From positions 1,561,168-1,625,167 of the forward strand of contig NZ_LT984884.1 in the NCBI RefSeq assembly GCF_900258515.1: a stretch of DNA of 64,000 nt, read 5' to 3'. The DNA is from Lentibacillus sp. Marseille-P4043 (lineage in GTDB: Bacteria; Bacillota; Bacilli; Bacillales; Amphibacillaceae). Below the pieces are notes generated by a model, which had not been told where the DNA came from, searched no databases, and saw only the letters and a list, made by a program, of their open reading frames with translations. The position numbers and the translations under genes were made by a program. The number at the start of each line of letters is the position of its first letter. Within the stretch, counting starts at the first letter, position 1. This document shows, piece by piece, positions 8,249-17,174 of this stretch.

Positions 8249-9196
8249 ATGGAAGAAAAGCGATCAAATAAACAAAAGAAGCCAAAACGTCTCTGGTTGA
8301 AAATAAGCTTGGCTGTAATTTTCGTACTAGTGCTTGGTGTTGGAACATACGCATATTCTATTTACCACAATGCTAAAGAAACGGTCAATGAGAAGATGCA
8401 TAAGACAGTTACTTCGATTGATCCAGTTGTTGGAAAGAAGAAAATGAATGAGCAAAAGCCATTGAACATTTTATTGCTTGGCGTTGATAAGCGTCCTGGA
8501 GATAGCGGACGATCTGATGCACTAATGGTCCTTTCGTTGGATCCGGAGCAAAATAAAATGCAGCTAATTAGTATACCTAGAGATACCCGAACAGAAATTG
8601 TTGGCAAAGGTACCGTGGACAAGATTAATCATGCCTATGCGTTTGGTGGTACTGATATGTCCATCGCGACGGTTGAGAACCTGCTTGATGTCGAATTGGA
8701 TTACTATGTCGAAATGAACATGGATGGATTAACGGAAATGGTTGATGCTGTTGGTGGTATTACCGTTAATAACAAACTGGATTGGTACGATGAAGGTTAC
8801 TATAAAAAGGGATACCATTATGGTAAGGGCGAGATTTCATTAAATGGACCGAAGACAATGGGATATGTGCGCATGCGTCATTTGGATCCGAATGGTGACT
8901 TTGGTCGGACGAAACGCCAGCGCCAGGTTATTCAGGCAATTGTTGATAAAGGAGCAAGTGTTGCATCCGTTACGAAAATAGATAACATGATCGATGTATT
9001 GGGTAACAATATGGAAACAAATCTGGATTTTGATGATATGAAGAATTTATTATTGAACTATAAAGGTGTTCGAAATAATGCGGTTAGCTATATGATGAAA
9101 GGCAATGGCACGAAAATTGGCGGTATTTATTATTTACAAGTTCCTGATGAGGAGATAGAGAAAGTTCATGGGATGATAGCGAATATTAAGTCATAG
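8249..9196 (+). CDS. LCP (LytR-CpsA-Psr) family cell-wall polymer ligase, copy 1
   Basis: LCP enzymes attach teichoic acids or other undecaprenyl-linked polymers to peptidoglycan on the outer face of the membrane. This 315-residue protein has a lysine-rich cytosolic N-terminus and one membrane anchor (about residues 13-33). The catalytic LCP domain shows NILLLGVDKRPGDSGRSD, the arginine-rich SIPRDTR block, KINHAYAFGG, and the GDFGRTKRQRQVI signature. It is nearly identical to the copy at 44317 and a paralogue of the one at 61495. Placement beside galE suggests surface polysaccharide work, but which polymer it handles cannot be told. Confidence 0.92.
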   Translation: MEEKRSNKQKKPKRLWLKISLAVIFVLVLGVGTYAYSIYHNAKETVNEKMHKTVTSIDPVVGKKKMNEQKPLNILLLGVDKRPGDSGRSDALMVLSLDPEQNKMQLISIPRDTRTEIVGKGTVDKINHAYAFGGTDMSIATVENLLDVELDYYVEMNMDGLTEMVDAVGGITVNNKLDWYDEGYYKKGYHYGKGEISLNGPKTMGYVRMRHLDPNGDFGRTKRQRQVIQAIVDKGASVASVTKIDNMIDVLGNNMETNLDFDDMKNLLLNYKGVRNNAVSYMMKGNGTKIGGIYYLQVPDEEIEKVHGMIANIKS

Positions 9197-9213
9197 ACTT
9201 TTAAGATTGTTAG

Positions 9214-9252
9214 GCCTGCACATAATGAAATAGGAATGTGTGGGCTTTGTTT
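9214..9252 (+). terminator. Terminator after LCP gene 1
   Basis: GCCTGCACAT (9214-9223) pairs with ATGTGTGGGC (9236-9245), including G-U pairs, and runs into TTTGTTTGTGTTTT. An identical copy follows LCP gene 2 at 45282-45320. Confidence 0.65.
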
Positions 9253-9305
9253 GTGTTTTGGTTTTTGGGGAAATGCTTAAGAATTCATAAGGAAGGATGA
9301 GAATT

Positions 9306-10292
9306 GTGTCAATACTTGTTACAGGCGGTGCAGGATACATAGGCAGCCATACAGTACTTTATTTAAGGGAACATGGGGAAGATGTGATTGTCTTAGATAA
9401 TTTGTCTAAAGGCCATAAGGATGCATTGCAAGGAGCTGCTTTTTATGAAGGCTCTTTACATGATGAAGAGTTATTAGATGAAGTTTTCGGGAAACATTCG
9501 ATTGATTCGGTCATTCACTTTGCGGCAAGTTCGCTTGTTGGGGAAAGTGTCACTGATCCATTAAGTTATTATGAAAATAATGTCATGGGGACGTATCATT
9601 TAGTGAAAAAGATGGTCGAGCATGACGTGAAGCATATCGTATTTTCATCAACAGCGGCTACGTATGGTGAGCCGAAATCCATTCCAATAAAAGAGGATGA
9701 CCCTACCATACCAACAAATCCATATGGGGAAACGAAGCTAGCTATTGAAAAGATGTTGAAATGGAATGATCAGGCATACGGGTTGAAATCAGTATGTTTA
9801 CGGTATTTTAATGCTGCCGGTGCTGATCCAGAAGGTCGAATAGGGGAAGATCATGATCCTGAGACACATCTAATTCCGATCGTCCTACAGGTTGCATTAG
9901 GGCAGCGTGAGTCTTTGAAGATATTTGGTAATGATTATCCTACAGATGATGGTACTTGTGTACGTGATTATATACATGTGATGGACTTAGCGCAGGCTCA
10001 TTATTTAGCAGTGCAGAAGCTTCGGAATGGTTCTAAGAGTGCGGTATATAATCTTGGCAATGAAGAAGGATTTTCAGTGAAGCAGGTTATTGGAACTTGT
10101 AGAGAAATTACGAATCGGACTATTGATGCTGAATTAACTCCGAGGCGTCCAGGTGACCCAGCGGTGCTAATTGCTTCGTCGGATAAGGCTAAAGAAGAAC
10201 TTAATTGGTCTCCGGTGTATCCGGATTTGAAGTCGATGGTGAGTCATGCTTGGGGTTGGCATTGTGGTCATGAGAGTGGGTTTGGTGAGTAG
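9306..10292 (+). CDS. galE: UDP-glucose 4-epimerase
   Basis: This extended short-chain dehydrogenase interconverts UDP-glucose and UDP-galactose using bound NAD. It has the glycine-rich VTGGAGYIGSH at the N-terminus, the SSTAATYG serine block, and the YGETK catalytic tyrosine-lysine pair near residue 146. LRYFNAAGADP and HLIPIVLQVA are typical of GalE. Length (about 328) is normal. I prefer the GTG at 9306 because the GGAAGG site ends directly against the ATG at 9297 and lies 9 bases from the GTG. It sits alone after the LCP gene and probably supplies UDP-galactose for wall or capsule polymers. Confidence 0.93.
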   Translation: MSILVTGGAGYIGSHTVLYLREHGEDVIVLDNLSKGHKDALQGAAFYEGSLHDEELLDEVFGKHSIDSVIHFAASSLVGESVTDPLSYYENNVMGTYHLVKKMVEHDVKHIVFSSTAATYGEPKSIPIKEDDPTIPTNPYGETKLAIEKMLKWNDQAYGLKSVCLRYFNAAGADPEGRIGEDHDPETHLIPIVLQVALGQRESLKIFGNDYPTDDGTCVRDYIHVMDLAQAHYLAVQKLRNGSKSAVYNLGNEEGFSVKQVIGTCREITNRTIDAELTPRRPGDPAVLIASSDKAKEELNWSPVYPDLKSMVSHAWGWHCGHESGFGE

Positions 10293-10521
10293 GTTTTTGG
10301 TTGTTTTAGCGGACTGTCTTAGGGTGGTATCAAATTTGAAAGAGACTGATTAGGCAGGGAGTATTCCTCGAGTCTTTTTGGATGTTTCGTCAACTGCCAT
10401 TATACAAGACTTGGGGAGGTACTTCCTTTTCTACGTTTCAACCCCTTCCTGTGCGAGGGCTTGGAATTATGAAATTCATTCAAGTAATGAATAATTAAAA
10501 TGAAGTAAAAGAGGTTGAAAA

Positions 10522-11561
10522 ATGAGTAAAGCAACAACAGTTCGAATACAAGATACTCTCGTTTCAATTGGGGAGCAGCTAGGTTTTAGGGCAGAAAAAG
10601 AGTTTAATTTCGAAAATCAAATGCCCTATACCCCTCGTTTCGATGTTGTCTGGTTACTTGATGTTTCAGCATTGGGAATCGAACATTTATTAGGTCTGAA
10701 TTTAGTACAACAGAGATGGTTGCCATTTTCTACTTTTGAAATAGAGGGCTCAACTACATCCTCGAAAAATCAAATTGGGAATGTAGGGAATTCACTAATT
10801 TCCCCAAGCTATTATCACTTTATGGTTGTGGACAATGAAGGGGCAGGTAAAGAAAATGATACCTATCGTAGGGGAATGAAGATAGTACGTACAATGCAAG
10901 AATTATTCGGTAAGCAGCATTTATTTTTTCTTGATTCTTCAATGCTTTATGAATTACCGAATTTTACAAAAACCATGATCACAACAGAACCTAGTGCAGT
11001 TGAACGCATGAAGGGTTCTGGAGGAGAAACAGTGTCGCTACCTATTGCTAGAAAGATACTTAGTATATTGGCAGGCACAAATTTAACGGTTGATCTTGAT
11101 GTTGTACCAGATTATTTCAAAGTTCAATTTAATACAACTAAAAAAACCTATTATCAAACGAATATACTTATTCACCTGATACTTTTCAACAGAAAAAAAT
11201 TACAAGAGACACACATTATTATTACAAACCTAAGATTGATATATCTGCAGGCTTTTACATTAGTGGAGGATTTGTTGATTTCTTACATATTGTAGCTGAA
11301 CGTTTAAAATCAGATGTTGTTCATTTCGAGGAACTTGCTTATATACAAGAGAAACGGATTCGTAAAATTTACCATCCATTACTAGGGGTTGAAATAGAGA
11401 CTGAGCATTCAAAACATGCAATCGGTGGTTTCTTGAATGTTACTCGTTTTCATCAGTTCGGGTGGATTGTTGGAGATGAAGAGCTATTACGTGCTGTAGA
11501 TACATATCAATACTATTTAGGATTAAGGAACACAACTTTTATTGAAATACATGATTTATAA
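10522..11561 (+). pseudogene. PD-(D/E)XK-like protein broken by a frameshift at an A7 run
   Basis: The first 208 codons read openly from the ATG at 10522. They include TPRFDVVWLLD and FEIEGSTTSSKNQIGNV, a spacing reminiscent of PD-(D/E)XK nucleases. At seven A's (11140-11146) the sensible reading moves to the -1 frame and continues as LLSNEYTYSPDTFQQKK through GFLNVTRFHQFGWIVGD to a stop at 11559. The rejoined protein would be about 346 residues. The break may be a real indel, a sequencing error at a homopolymer, or transcriptional slippage. I do not know the family. It is followed by a nitrilase-like fragment and a lysozyme-like gene that may have belonged to the same cluster. Confidence 0.65.
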
Positions 11562-11612
11562 TTTAGTAATTTAAAAGAATTTCTTTCTATCAATATACGA
11601 GGAGAGATAGAC

Positions 11613-11756
11613 ATGAGAATATTACTTGTGCAGCCATATTTTGATGAACATTTTATATATCAGGATCTTTATGATGAAATAATAGAAATTGTTGACAAAG
11701 ATAATCAAAAAATTGATTTAATTGTTTTTCCGGAGGCATTTTCTTATGAAATATAG
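11613..11756 (+). pseudogene. N-terminal fragment of a carbon-nitrogen hydrolase (nitrilase superfamily)
   Basis: A strong GAGGAG site 8 bases upstream sets the ATG at 11613. The 47-residue reading MRILLVQPYFDE...IDLIVFPEAFSYEI matches the start of nitrilase-superfamily enzymes, where the FPE glutamate is catalytic. It stops at 11754 and the cysteine- and lysine-bearing remainder (over 200 residues) is absent. A membrane-protein fragment in another frame follows at once, so an internal deletion is likely. Fold assignment from so short a piece is moderate. Confidence 0.5.
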
Positions 11757-11953
11757 CTACTTGGGTTGGTTCCATTGGTACAGTTGCTGCTTTATTTTTT
11801 GCATTGTTGGCCGTAAATATTCGATTTAGATCAAATGTAATGGAAAACATTACGGAGGAACTGGAAAAGGATAAGAGTGATGATGAACTAAGGGGAAATG
11901 ACAAAGAAAAAGAATTAGAGGATGAAGAGGAACATAGTAATGATGGAAAATAG
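11756..11953 (+). pseudogene. C-terminal fragment of a small membrane protein
   Basis: The frame reads ATWVGSIGTVAALFFALLAV, one membrane helix, followed by a highly charged tail rich in E, K and D. It has no start codon before the helix and overlaps the next gene by 32 bases. It looks like what remained after the deletion that removed most of the nitrilase-like gene. Confidence 0.4.
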
Positions 11954-12506
11954 TGATTTTGACAAAAATATGCTAACTTCTAATCGTTACTATAGTAAAT
12001 ATTTATCAATATATAAGGCTGTGGGATATAAAGTATTTTTAAGATATAAAAATGATATTTTATATTACTCAAACAAACTAAGGGTTGATCCAGAAATAGT
12101 ATTCTTTCTTATAACAAATGAACAAATAAATAGGGGAGATTTTTTTACTAAGATTATAGAAAAGTTTGTAGCCATTTTTAGACCTAATCTCGCAATTAAG
12201 AAGGATATTAGTATTGGGTTAGGACAAATTAAAATAAGCATTGCAAATAATGCAACAAAAAGAGATGTTGTACCGAAACAATTGCTTAAGCCAAAATGGA
12301 ATATCTATTGTGTTGCACATATAGTGAAAAGTATGGATTATGATGATACCTGTGTCGAAGAATGTATTCCAAAAATTGTTACAGCATATACGATTGGCAA
12401 TGATAGTCGTATCATTACAAAGGAAATGTACCTTTATATAAAATTATCCAAATGGAGTTACTTGAATAGATACTTCCACAGTTTAACACAACATATGCAA
12501 AATTAG
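11922..12506 (+). CDS. Lysozyme/transglycosylase-like protein
   Basis: The 194-residue protein contains DPEIVFFLITNEQINRGDFF followed about 35 residues later by SIGLGQIKISIAN. An acidic residue in a helix followed by S-x-G-x-x-Q-I is the usual spacing of lysozyme-like transglycosylases, with E near residue 66 as the possible catalytic acid. No signal peptide is present, which is odd for a wall hydrolase and suggests a cytosolic protein with a borrowed fold. An alternative start is the ATG at 11940. It may be the last member of the broken cluster starting at 10522. Confidence 0.5.
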   Translation: MKRNIVMMENSDFDKNMLTSNRYYSKYLSIYKAVGYKVFLRYKNDILYYSNKLRVDPEIVFFLITNEQINRGDFFTKIIEKFVAIFRPNLAIKKDISIGLGQIKISIANNATKRDVVPKQLLKPKWNIYCVAHIVKSMDYDDTCVEECIPKIVTAYTIGNDSRIITKEMYLYIKLSKWSYLNRYFHSLTQHMQN

Positions 12507-12545
12507 ATAGTATGGGATCAGAACGTGGAAGGTATTGGGGTCAGG

Positions 12546-12580
12546 AAGATTCTAGGGTCAGCCCCCCCCACTACGTTAGG
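12546..12580 (+). repeat. Dispersed repeat family A copy (AGATTCTAGGGTCAG...CACTACGTTAG)
   Basis: This copy reads AGATTCTAGGGTCAG, a run of C, then ACTACGTTAG. The same unit appears at 16831-16862 and 22950-22981, with shorter relatives near 3082, 23953, 35749, 35913, 37276 and 44073. It is always intergenic. Confidence 0.7.
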
Positions 12581-12600
12581 AACTTCTTGAAGGGCCTGAA

Positions 12601-12804
12601 GTGGCAGAGATGCTAGTATTTTGCGAGGACCCAAAGGATCTGAAAGAGAATGTAAGTTTTATGAATGAGAGGATGGTCATTTCTGATTCGCATATTTTCC
12701 AAGTTATTTTAATGCGGCAAGGTAAACTGGAAAGATTCAAAGCCCCGGAAAAGGGTGGAACTAGGGAAGTGTTCCATTACCAAAGAAAGAAGAAATCTTT
12801 ATAA
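12601..12804 (+). CDS. Doubtful 67-residue reading frame
   Basis: An open frame of 67 residues rich in lysine and glutamate (FCEDPKDLKENVSFMNERM...). It follows directly on a family A repeat and has no convincing ribosome binding site. I recognise nothing in it. It may be the tail of a lost gene. The following 200 bases up to the IetA gene show no other gene. Confidence 0.2.
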   Translation: MAEMLVFCEDPKDLKENVSFMNERMVISDSHIFQVILMRQGKLERFKAPEKGGTREVFHYQRKKKSL

Positions 12805-13013
12805 ATGAAAATGATTATTCAACCTAAAAAGACCAAGTGATGTAGTTGAGATGCTTGACATTGAATGATAAAATAAAGAGAGAGAAGCTATGCGCTGTAA
12901 CAAAATGGAAATTTTAACATACAATATACTTTACCACTATTTTTGAGGCACAAAGGAATTATGTGCCTTATATTTTTATCATAAGCACTTCTAAAGAAAG
13001 AAGGTGAATCCGC

Positions 13014-13976
13014 GTGGCAACAATAGAACAGATTAAAGCTTTAATAAGGGCGCATTTTAATAGTAATGAAGAGAAATTTAAAACTGTTGTTTTGCAAATT
13101 GCGGCTCACGAAGCAAAAGTAGGTCATACAGCAAGTGCTCGAGAAATTAAAGAAATTATTCAAAGCTCTAAATTTCTAAACAAAAATAAGGTTGTAGCCT
13201 TAAATAAGGAATTAGACATTCTTGAACAGAAGATGACTCATGTCCATTTATCTGATTTAATTGTTTCGGTTGAGATAGAAGAGAAAATTAAACGTGTAAT
13301 CAATGAGTATCACAAGAAAGATCTTTTAAGAAAAAATGGACTTATGAATCGGTCAAAACTTTTACTTGCAGGTGACCCTGGTACAGGAAAAACCATGACT
13401 GCTTCGGTTATAGCGAACGAATTATATTTACCGCTTTATGTAATACAATTTGATCGGTTGATAACGAAATACATGGGGGAAACAAGTGCAAAACTTCGAC
13501 AAGTATTTGATCAGATAAAGGAAATTCGAGGAGTATATTTATTTGATGAGTTTGATGCTATTGGATCAGATAGAAATTTAGATGATGATGTAGGTGAGAT
13601 GAGAAGAATTTTAAACTCATTTTTACAGAATCTTGAAGACGATGAATCCTATAGCATAATCATTGCAGCTACCAATAATCCAAGTATATTAGATAATGCT
13701 CTTTTTAGACGTTTTGATGACGTGATGGAATATAAAAATCCTGATATCGAACAAATCACAAGGCTATTTAAGATGAAGCTTCATGGCAAAGCATCTAACG
13801 ATATTTTTTCAGACGATGTGTACAAAGAGGCTCAAGGGTTAAATTACGCAGATATTGTTAAAGCGTGTGAAGAAGCAGTTAAGTATTCTATCTTAGAGGA
13901 TCAGCTGATTACAAAAAACATTCTATTGAATTACATTAAAGATCGGAAAAATCATTATAAATATAAGGAGGCTTAG
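13014..13976 (+). CDS. ietA: AAA+ ATPase of an IetAS-type pair
   Basis: The 320-residue ATPase has Walker A AGDPGTGKT at about residue 118, Walker B YLFDEFDAIG at about residue 175, sensor 1 IIIAATNNPSILD, and the RRFDDVMEY arginine-finger region, all of the proteasomal/ClpX-like AAA+ class. The N-terminal 100 residues are helical. The start is GTG at 13014 behind AAGGTG. Eight bases separate it from the subtilase gene. AAA ATPase plus S8 protease is the IetAS arrangement, described as a plasmid-stabilising toxin-antitoxin system and recorded in surveys as an anti-phage system. The ATPase is thought to restrain or load the protease. Confidence 0.88.
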   Translation: MATIEQIKALIRAHFNSNEEKFKTVVLQIAAHEAKVGHTASAREIKEIIQSSKFLNKNKVVALNKELDILEQKMTHVHLSDLIVSVEIEEKIKRVINEYHKKDLLRKNGLMNRSKLLLAGDPGTGKTMTASVIANELYLPLYVIQFDRLITKYMGETSAKLRQVFDQIKEIRGVYLFDEFDAIGSDRNLDDDVGEMRRILNSFLQNLEDDESYSIIIAATNNPSILDNALFRRFDDVMEYKNPDIEQITRLFKMKLHGKASNDIFSDDVYKEAQGLNYADIVKACEEAVKYSILEDQLITKNILLNYIKDRKNHYKYKEA

Positions 13977-13983
13977 GCATTAA

Positions 13984-16527
13984 ATGAACCCAAATTTAAG
14001 CAACTTATATATTAGTCAATCATCCCAAGCGGTTGATTACACACCAATTCTCTCCATGGGTGGAAAGGGTAATTATCCTGTTAGAACTAGCAGACGTAGC
14101 CATGCAGATCGAATAGAAGAAAACTTAAAAAGAGCGTGGGAACAAGCTAAAGAACAGCAGAAAGCATTGGGTGCTGTTTCGGTATCCTCTCGACATGGAA
14201 TATATTTGGAAATTAAGGGTCAGGCTGGTTATGATCTTATTACTAAAAGCTTAGAGAATATAGCACAAAAAGTTAGAATTTGTAATATAAAAAATGAAGA
14301 TGATGGTGAGGAGCAGAATGTTGTAAGCTCTACTATTTTTGTCCCTGAAAATCAAAGGGATTTTTTTATTAAAAAGTTAAATAAATACAAAGTGACAAAG
14401 AATAAAGAAAAAGTAATTGGAACAATAGAAAGTATTAATCTTGCAATGGTCGATGCTCTCTGGATGAGCGATAAAAGTGAATTACCCAACGATATTCCAA
14501 AATGGTGTGAAGTGTGGTTAATGTTCGATATGAAAGAGGAAGTAGACACCATTATCGATGAATTTTTTCAAATTTGTGATGGAGGGAATATCCAACACAA
14601 GAATCAAAAAATAGTATTTCCAGAGAGAATTGTATTGGGAGTAAGGGCCAATAAGCAGCAATTATCAGAATTACAATGGTTAAGTTCTAGAATTGCAGAA
14701 TTCAGAATTATGGTTACCCCAACAAGCTTTTTTGAAGAGCTTTCTGAATTAGATCAAAGAGACTTTGTAAAAGATTTAGTAGAAAGACTAGATGTTTCAG
14801 AACAGTCCAATACTTCGGTCTGTTTACTTGATACAGGTGTTAATAATGGTCATGATTTGCTAGCGCCACTTTTAATTGATGAAAATATGCATGGAATAGA
14901 TCCTTCAAAAGGTGTGTATGACATTGCTGATCATGGTACAAGAATGGCCGGAATTGCATCTTACTTTACACTTGAAGATAAACTTGAAAATACTACTCCT
15001 GTTGTAGTTAATCACTTTTTAGAGTCTGTAAAGTTATTTGATCGTAGTAATGATAATCAACGAGAATTATATGGTTATGTTACCGAAAGTGCTATTAGCT
15101 TAGCGGAAATACAAAATCCTGAGACTAATAGAGCTATTTGTATGGCTATTACGGCTCCCACCAATACACTTAAAGGTGATGGACGACCTTCCTCATGGTC
15201 AGGAGCGATTGATTCTATTATTTCAGGTGCAAATGAAATAGAGGAAACGGATATAAAAAGAAAGCTTATGTTCATTTCTGCAGGAAATACAACTGTTACA
15301 GAGATTAGCGAATCAGGTGATGTAAAAACTGCTGTCATCAACCATGCAATTGAAGATCCTGCACAAGCTTGGAATGCTATTACTGTAGGTGCTTATACAG
15401 GCAAATACCAAATACCTGATGAATTAAGTGGTACATATCAGCCAGTTGTGGAACCTGGATGTTTCTCACCATTTACCTCTAGCTCTCTTACGTGGAGTAT
15501 TAAATGGCCGGTGAAACCGGATATAGTTTTAGAGGGTGGAAATTTAGCTTATGATGAAAGTTCTGATTTTTATACAGAATTACCAGATCTACAACTTTTG
15601 ACGACAGGTAAAGATGCTGCGACGGGTAAATCATTCGATACAGTTAGTATGACAAGTTCTGCAACAGCACAAGCTGCATGGATGGGTGCAAATATTCAAC
15701 ATCATTATCCTGAACTATGGCCAGAAACGATAAGGGCTTTGATGATTCATTCAGCTGAATGGACAGATGCAATGAAAAATGCTTGTTTTGAGAACGATCC
15801 CCCAAAAAGAATGGATTATAGAAACTTATTGAGAACTTGTGGGTATGGTGTGCCAAATCTTTCAAAAGCACTTTGGAGTGTTTCTAATAGAGTTAACCTT
15901 ATTATAGAAGATGAAATCCAACCTTTTTATAAGAAGGATACTGGAAGTATTACTTCAAAAGAAATGCATATTCATAATATACCTTGGCCAGATGATGTAT
16001 TACTTAGTCTGGAAGATAAAAATGTAAAGATGCGAGTTACATTGTCTTATTTTATTGAACCAGGTCCTGGAGAAGTTGGGTGGAAAGATAAATACCGATA
16101 TCCTTCTTGTGGCCTACAGTTTGATGTGAATAATTCAACTGAGGATCAAGAGAATTTCTTGAAGAGAATTAATAAGGCTATGAGAGATGATGAAGAAGAT
16201 AAAGGTGATGTAAAAAATGATAGCAGCCGTTGGGTTATCGGGGCAACTAATAGAAACGTAGGATCAGTTCATTCTGATATTTGGGAAGGAACAGCAAGTG
16301 AATTAAGTCAAAGCAATCAAATTGCTGTTTATCCAATAACGGGCTGGTGGAAACTGAGAACGAACTTAAAAAAATATAATTCAAAGATTAGATATTCTTT
16401 AATAGTAAGTATTGAGGCACCTGAGACAGAAGTAGATTTATATTCTGTCATAAAAAATAAAATTGAATCTAAAATTAGTGTTGAAAATCGCACTACTGTA
16501 TCAACAGAAGTTACTTATAAAAAATAG
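13984..16527 (+). CDS. ietS: Subtilisin-like (S8) serine protease of an IetAS-type pair
   Basis: The 847-residue protein has a long N-terminal region of about 270 residues and then an S8 domain. Catalytic D is in VCLLDTGVN (about residue 282), H in DHGTRMAG (about 317), the oxyanion asparagine in ISAGNT (about 437), and S in MTSSATAQAAW (about 557). The C-terminal 250 residues look like a beta-rich domain. No signal peptide or propeptide is visible, so the enzyme is cytosolic, as expected for IetS and unlike secreted subtilases. It follows the ATPase by 8 bases and ends in a strong terminator, so the pair is a self-contained operon. All catalytic residues are intact. Confidence 0.9.
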   Translation: MNPNLSNLYISQSSQAVDYTPILSMGGKGNYPVRTSRRSHADRIEENLKRAWEQAKEQQKALGAVSVSSRHGIYLEIKGQAGYDLITKSLENIAQKVRICNIKNEDDGEEQNVVSSTIFVPENQRDFFIKKLNKYKVTKNKEKVIGTIESINLAMVDALWMSDKSELPNDIPKWCEVWLMFDMKEEVDTIIDEFFQICDGGNIQHKNQKIVFPERIVLGVRANKQQLSELQWLSSRIAEFRIMVTPTSFFEELSELDQRDFVKDLVERLDVSEQSNTSVCLLDTGVNNGHDLLAPLLIDENMHGIDPSKGVYDIADHGTRMAGIASYFTLEDKLENTTPVVVNHFLESVKLFDRSNDNQRELYGYVTESAISLAEIQNPETNRAICMAITAPTNTLKGDGRPSSWSGAIDSIISGANEIEETDIKRKLMFISAGNTTVTEISESGDVKTAVINHAIEDPAQAWNAITVGAYTGKYQIPDELSGTYQPVVEPGCFSPFTSSSLTWSIKWPVKPDIVLEGGNLAYDESSDFYTELPDLQLLTTGKDAATGKSFDTVSMTSSATAQAAWMGANIQHHYPELWPETIRALMIHSAEWTDAMKNACFENDPPKRMDYRNLLRTCGYGVPNLSKALWSVSNRVNLIIEDEIQPFYKKDTGSITSKEMHIHNIPWPDDVLLSLEDKNVKMRVTLSYFIEPGPGEVGWKDKYRYPSCGLQFDVNNSTEDQENFLKRINKAMRDDEEDKGDVKNDSSRWVIGATNRNVGSVHSDIWEGTASELSQSNQIAVYPITGWWKLRTNLKKYNSKIRYSLIVSIEAPETEVDLYSVIKNKIESKISVENRTTVSTEVTYKK

Positions 16528-16540
16528 ATTAAAGATAATA

Positions 16541-16580
16541 CCCACCGAACAAGTTAGTACTGTTTGGTGGGTCTTTTTTT
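16541..16580 (+). terminator. Terminator of the IetAS operon
   Basis: CCCACCGAACA (16541-16551) pairs with TGTTTGGTGGG (16561-16571), followed by eight T's after one C. Confidence 0.9.
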
Positions 16581-16658
16581 TATGCAAAATGCTTCCTGTT
16601 AACGAATTAATGCCACCTCTACAATAGTAGAAACCTGGAGAGACTATGGGGTCAGACC

Positions 16659-16830
16659 GTGCGGCCGAGCATAGGTCGTAACATATAGCGATAGCAGATG
16701 GGATTCCAGTAAGGACTAGCCATTCACTCGTAGCGAGTCTTGGAGGACAGTGGGTAACTGCTGTCTTTAAGCGTAGACAGTTTGATGATGGGCCGAAAGC
16801 CAATTGTGGTTGAAGGGATAGAGCTTCGTG
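16659..16830 (+). other. Possible 5' fragment of a group II intron
   Basis: A non-coding stretch begins with GTGCG, the group II intron 5' consensus, immediately after GGGGTCAGACC of a family A repeat. It continues with many short helices (for example GACTAGCCATTC, TGGAGGACAGTGGGTAACTG, GGGCCGAAAGCC) of the kind found in intron domain I. It stops where another complete family A repeat begins. No maturase gene or domain V follows. The call rests on the start motif, structure and memory of intron leaders, so it is tentative. Confidence 0.35.
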
Positions 16831-16862
16831 GAGATTCTAGGGTCAGACCCCCACTACGTTAG
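16831..16862 (+). repeat. Dispersed repeat family A copy
   Basis: A full 32-bp unit, GAGATTCTAGGGTCAGACCC followed by CCACTACGTTAG, identical to the copy at 22950-22981. The GGGTC...GACCC core is palindromic. Confidence 0.75.
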
Positions 16863-17170
16863 TGCTCCTTCCGCTTTTCTATTTGTACTTCGGTCAGCTT
16901 TGTAACAACGATTCGTGCAATGAGCGGCTCCTTAGCTTTAGCCCCTACCCGTACCTGGGTCAGTTCGGTAACTTCTCCCGGTTGTAATGGCTCCATGATC
17001 TTGGTTATATTTATCTTTTCCCATTGTCCATCATCGTTTTTTTTGATAAAGATTCGTATCATTTCTTATTCTAGAAACAAAGAAACCGCCTCTTTCGGCA
17101 ATAGCTGAAAAATTATCCTGCGAGAAATAGCCTAAGTCAGAGAACATCCCCTTGCTTCCACTCTTGATTA
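16861..17170 (-). pseudogene. Fragment of an IS4-family transposase
   Basis: Read on the minus strand, the piece gives GMFSDLGYFSQDNFSAIAE, which carries the DLGYF block around the second catalytic aspartate of IS4-type transposases. After a shift at a run of A's it continues as NDDGQWEKINITKIMEPLQPG and RVGAKAKEPLIARIVVTKL. Both ends are missing: the first aspartate and the YREK region are absent. It abuts a family A repeat on one side and the cysteine dioxygenase gene on the other. It is an inert relic, unrelated in detail to the IS4 element at 57825. Confidence 0.65.
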
Positions 17171-17174
17171 AGTG

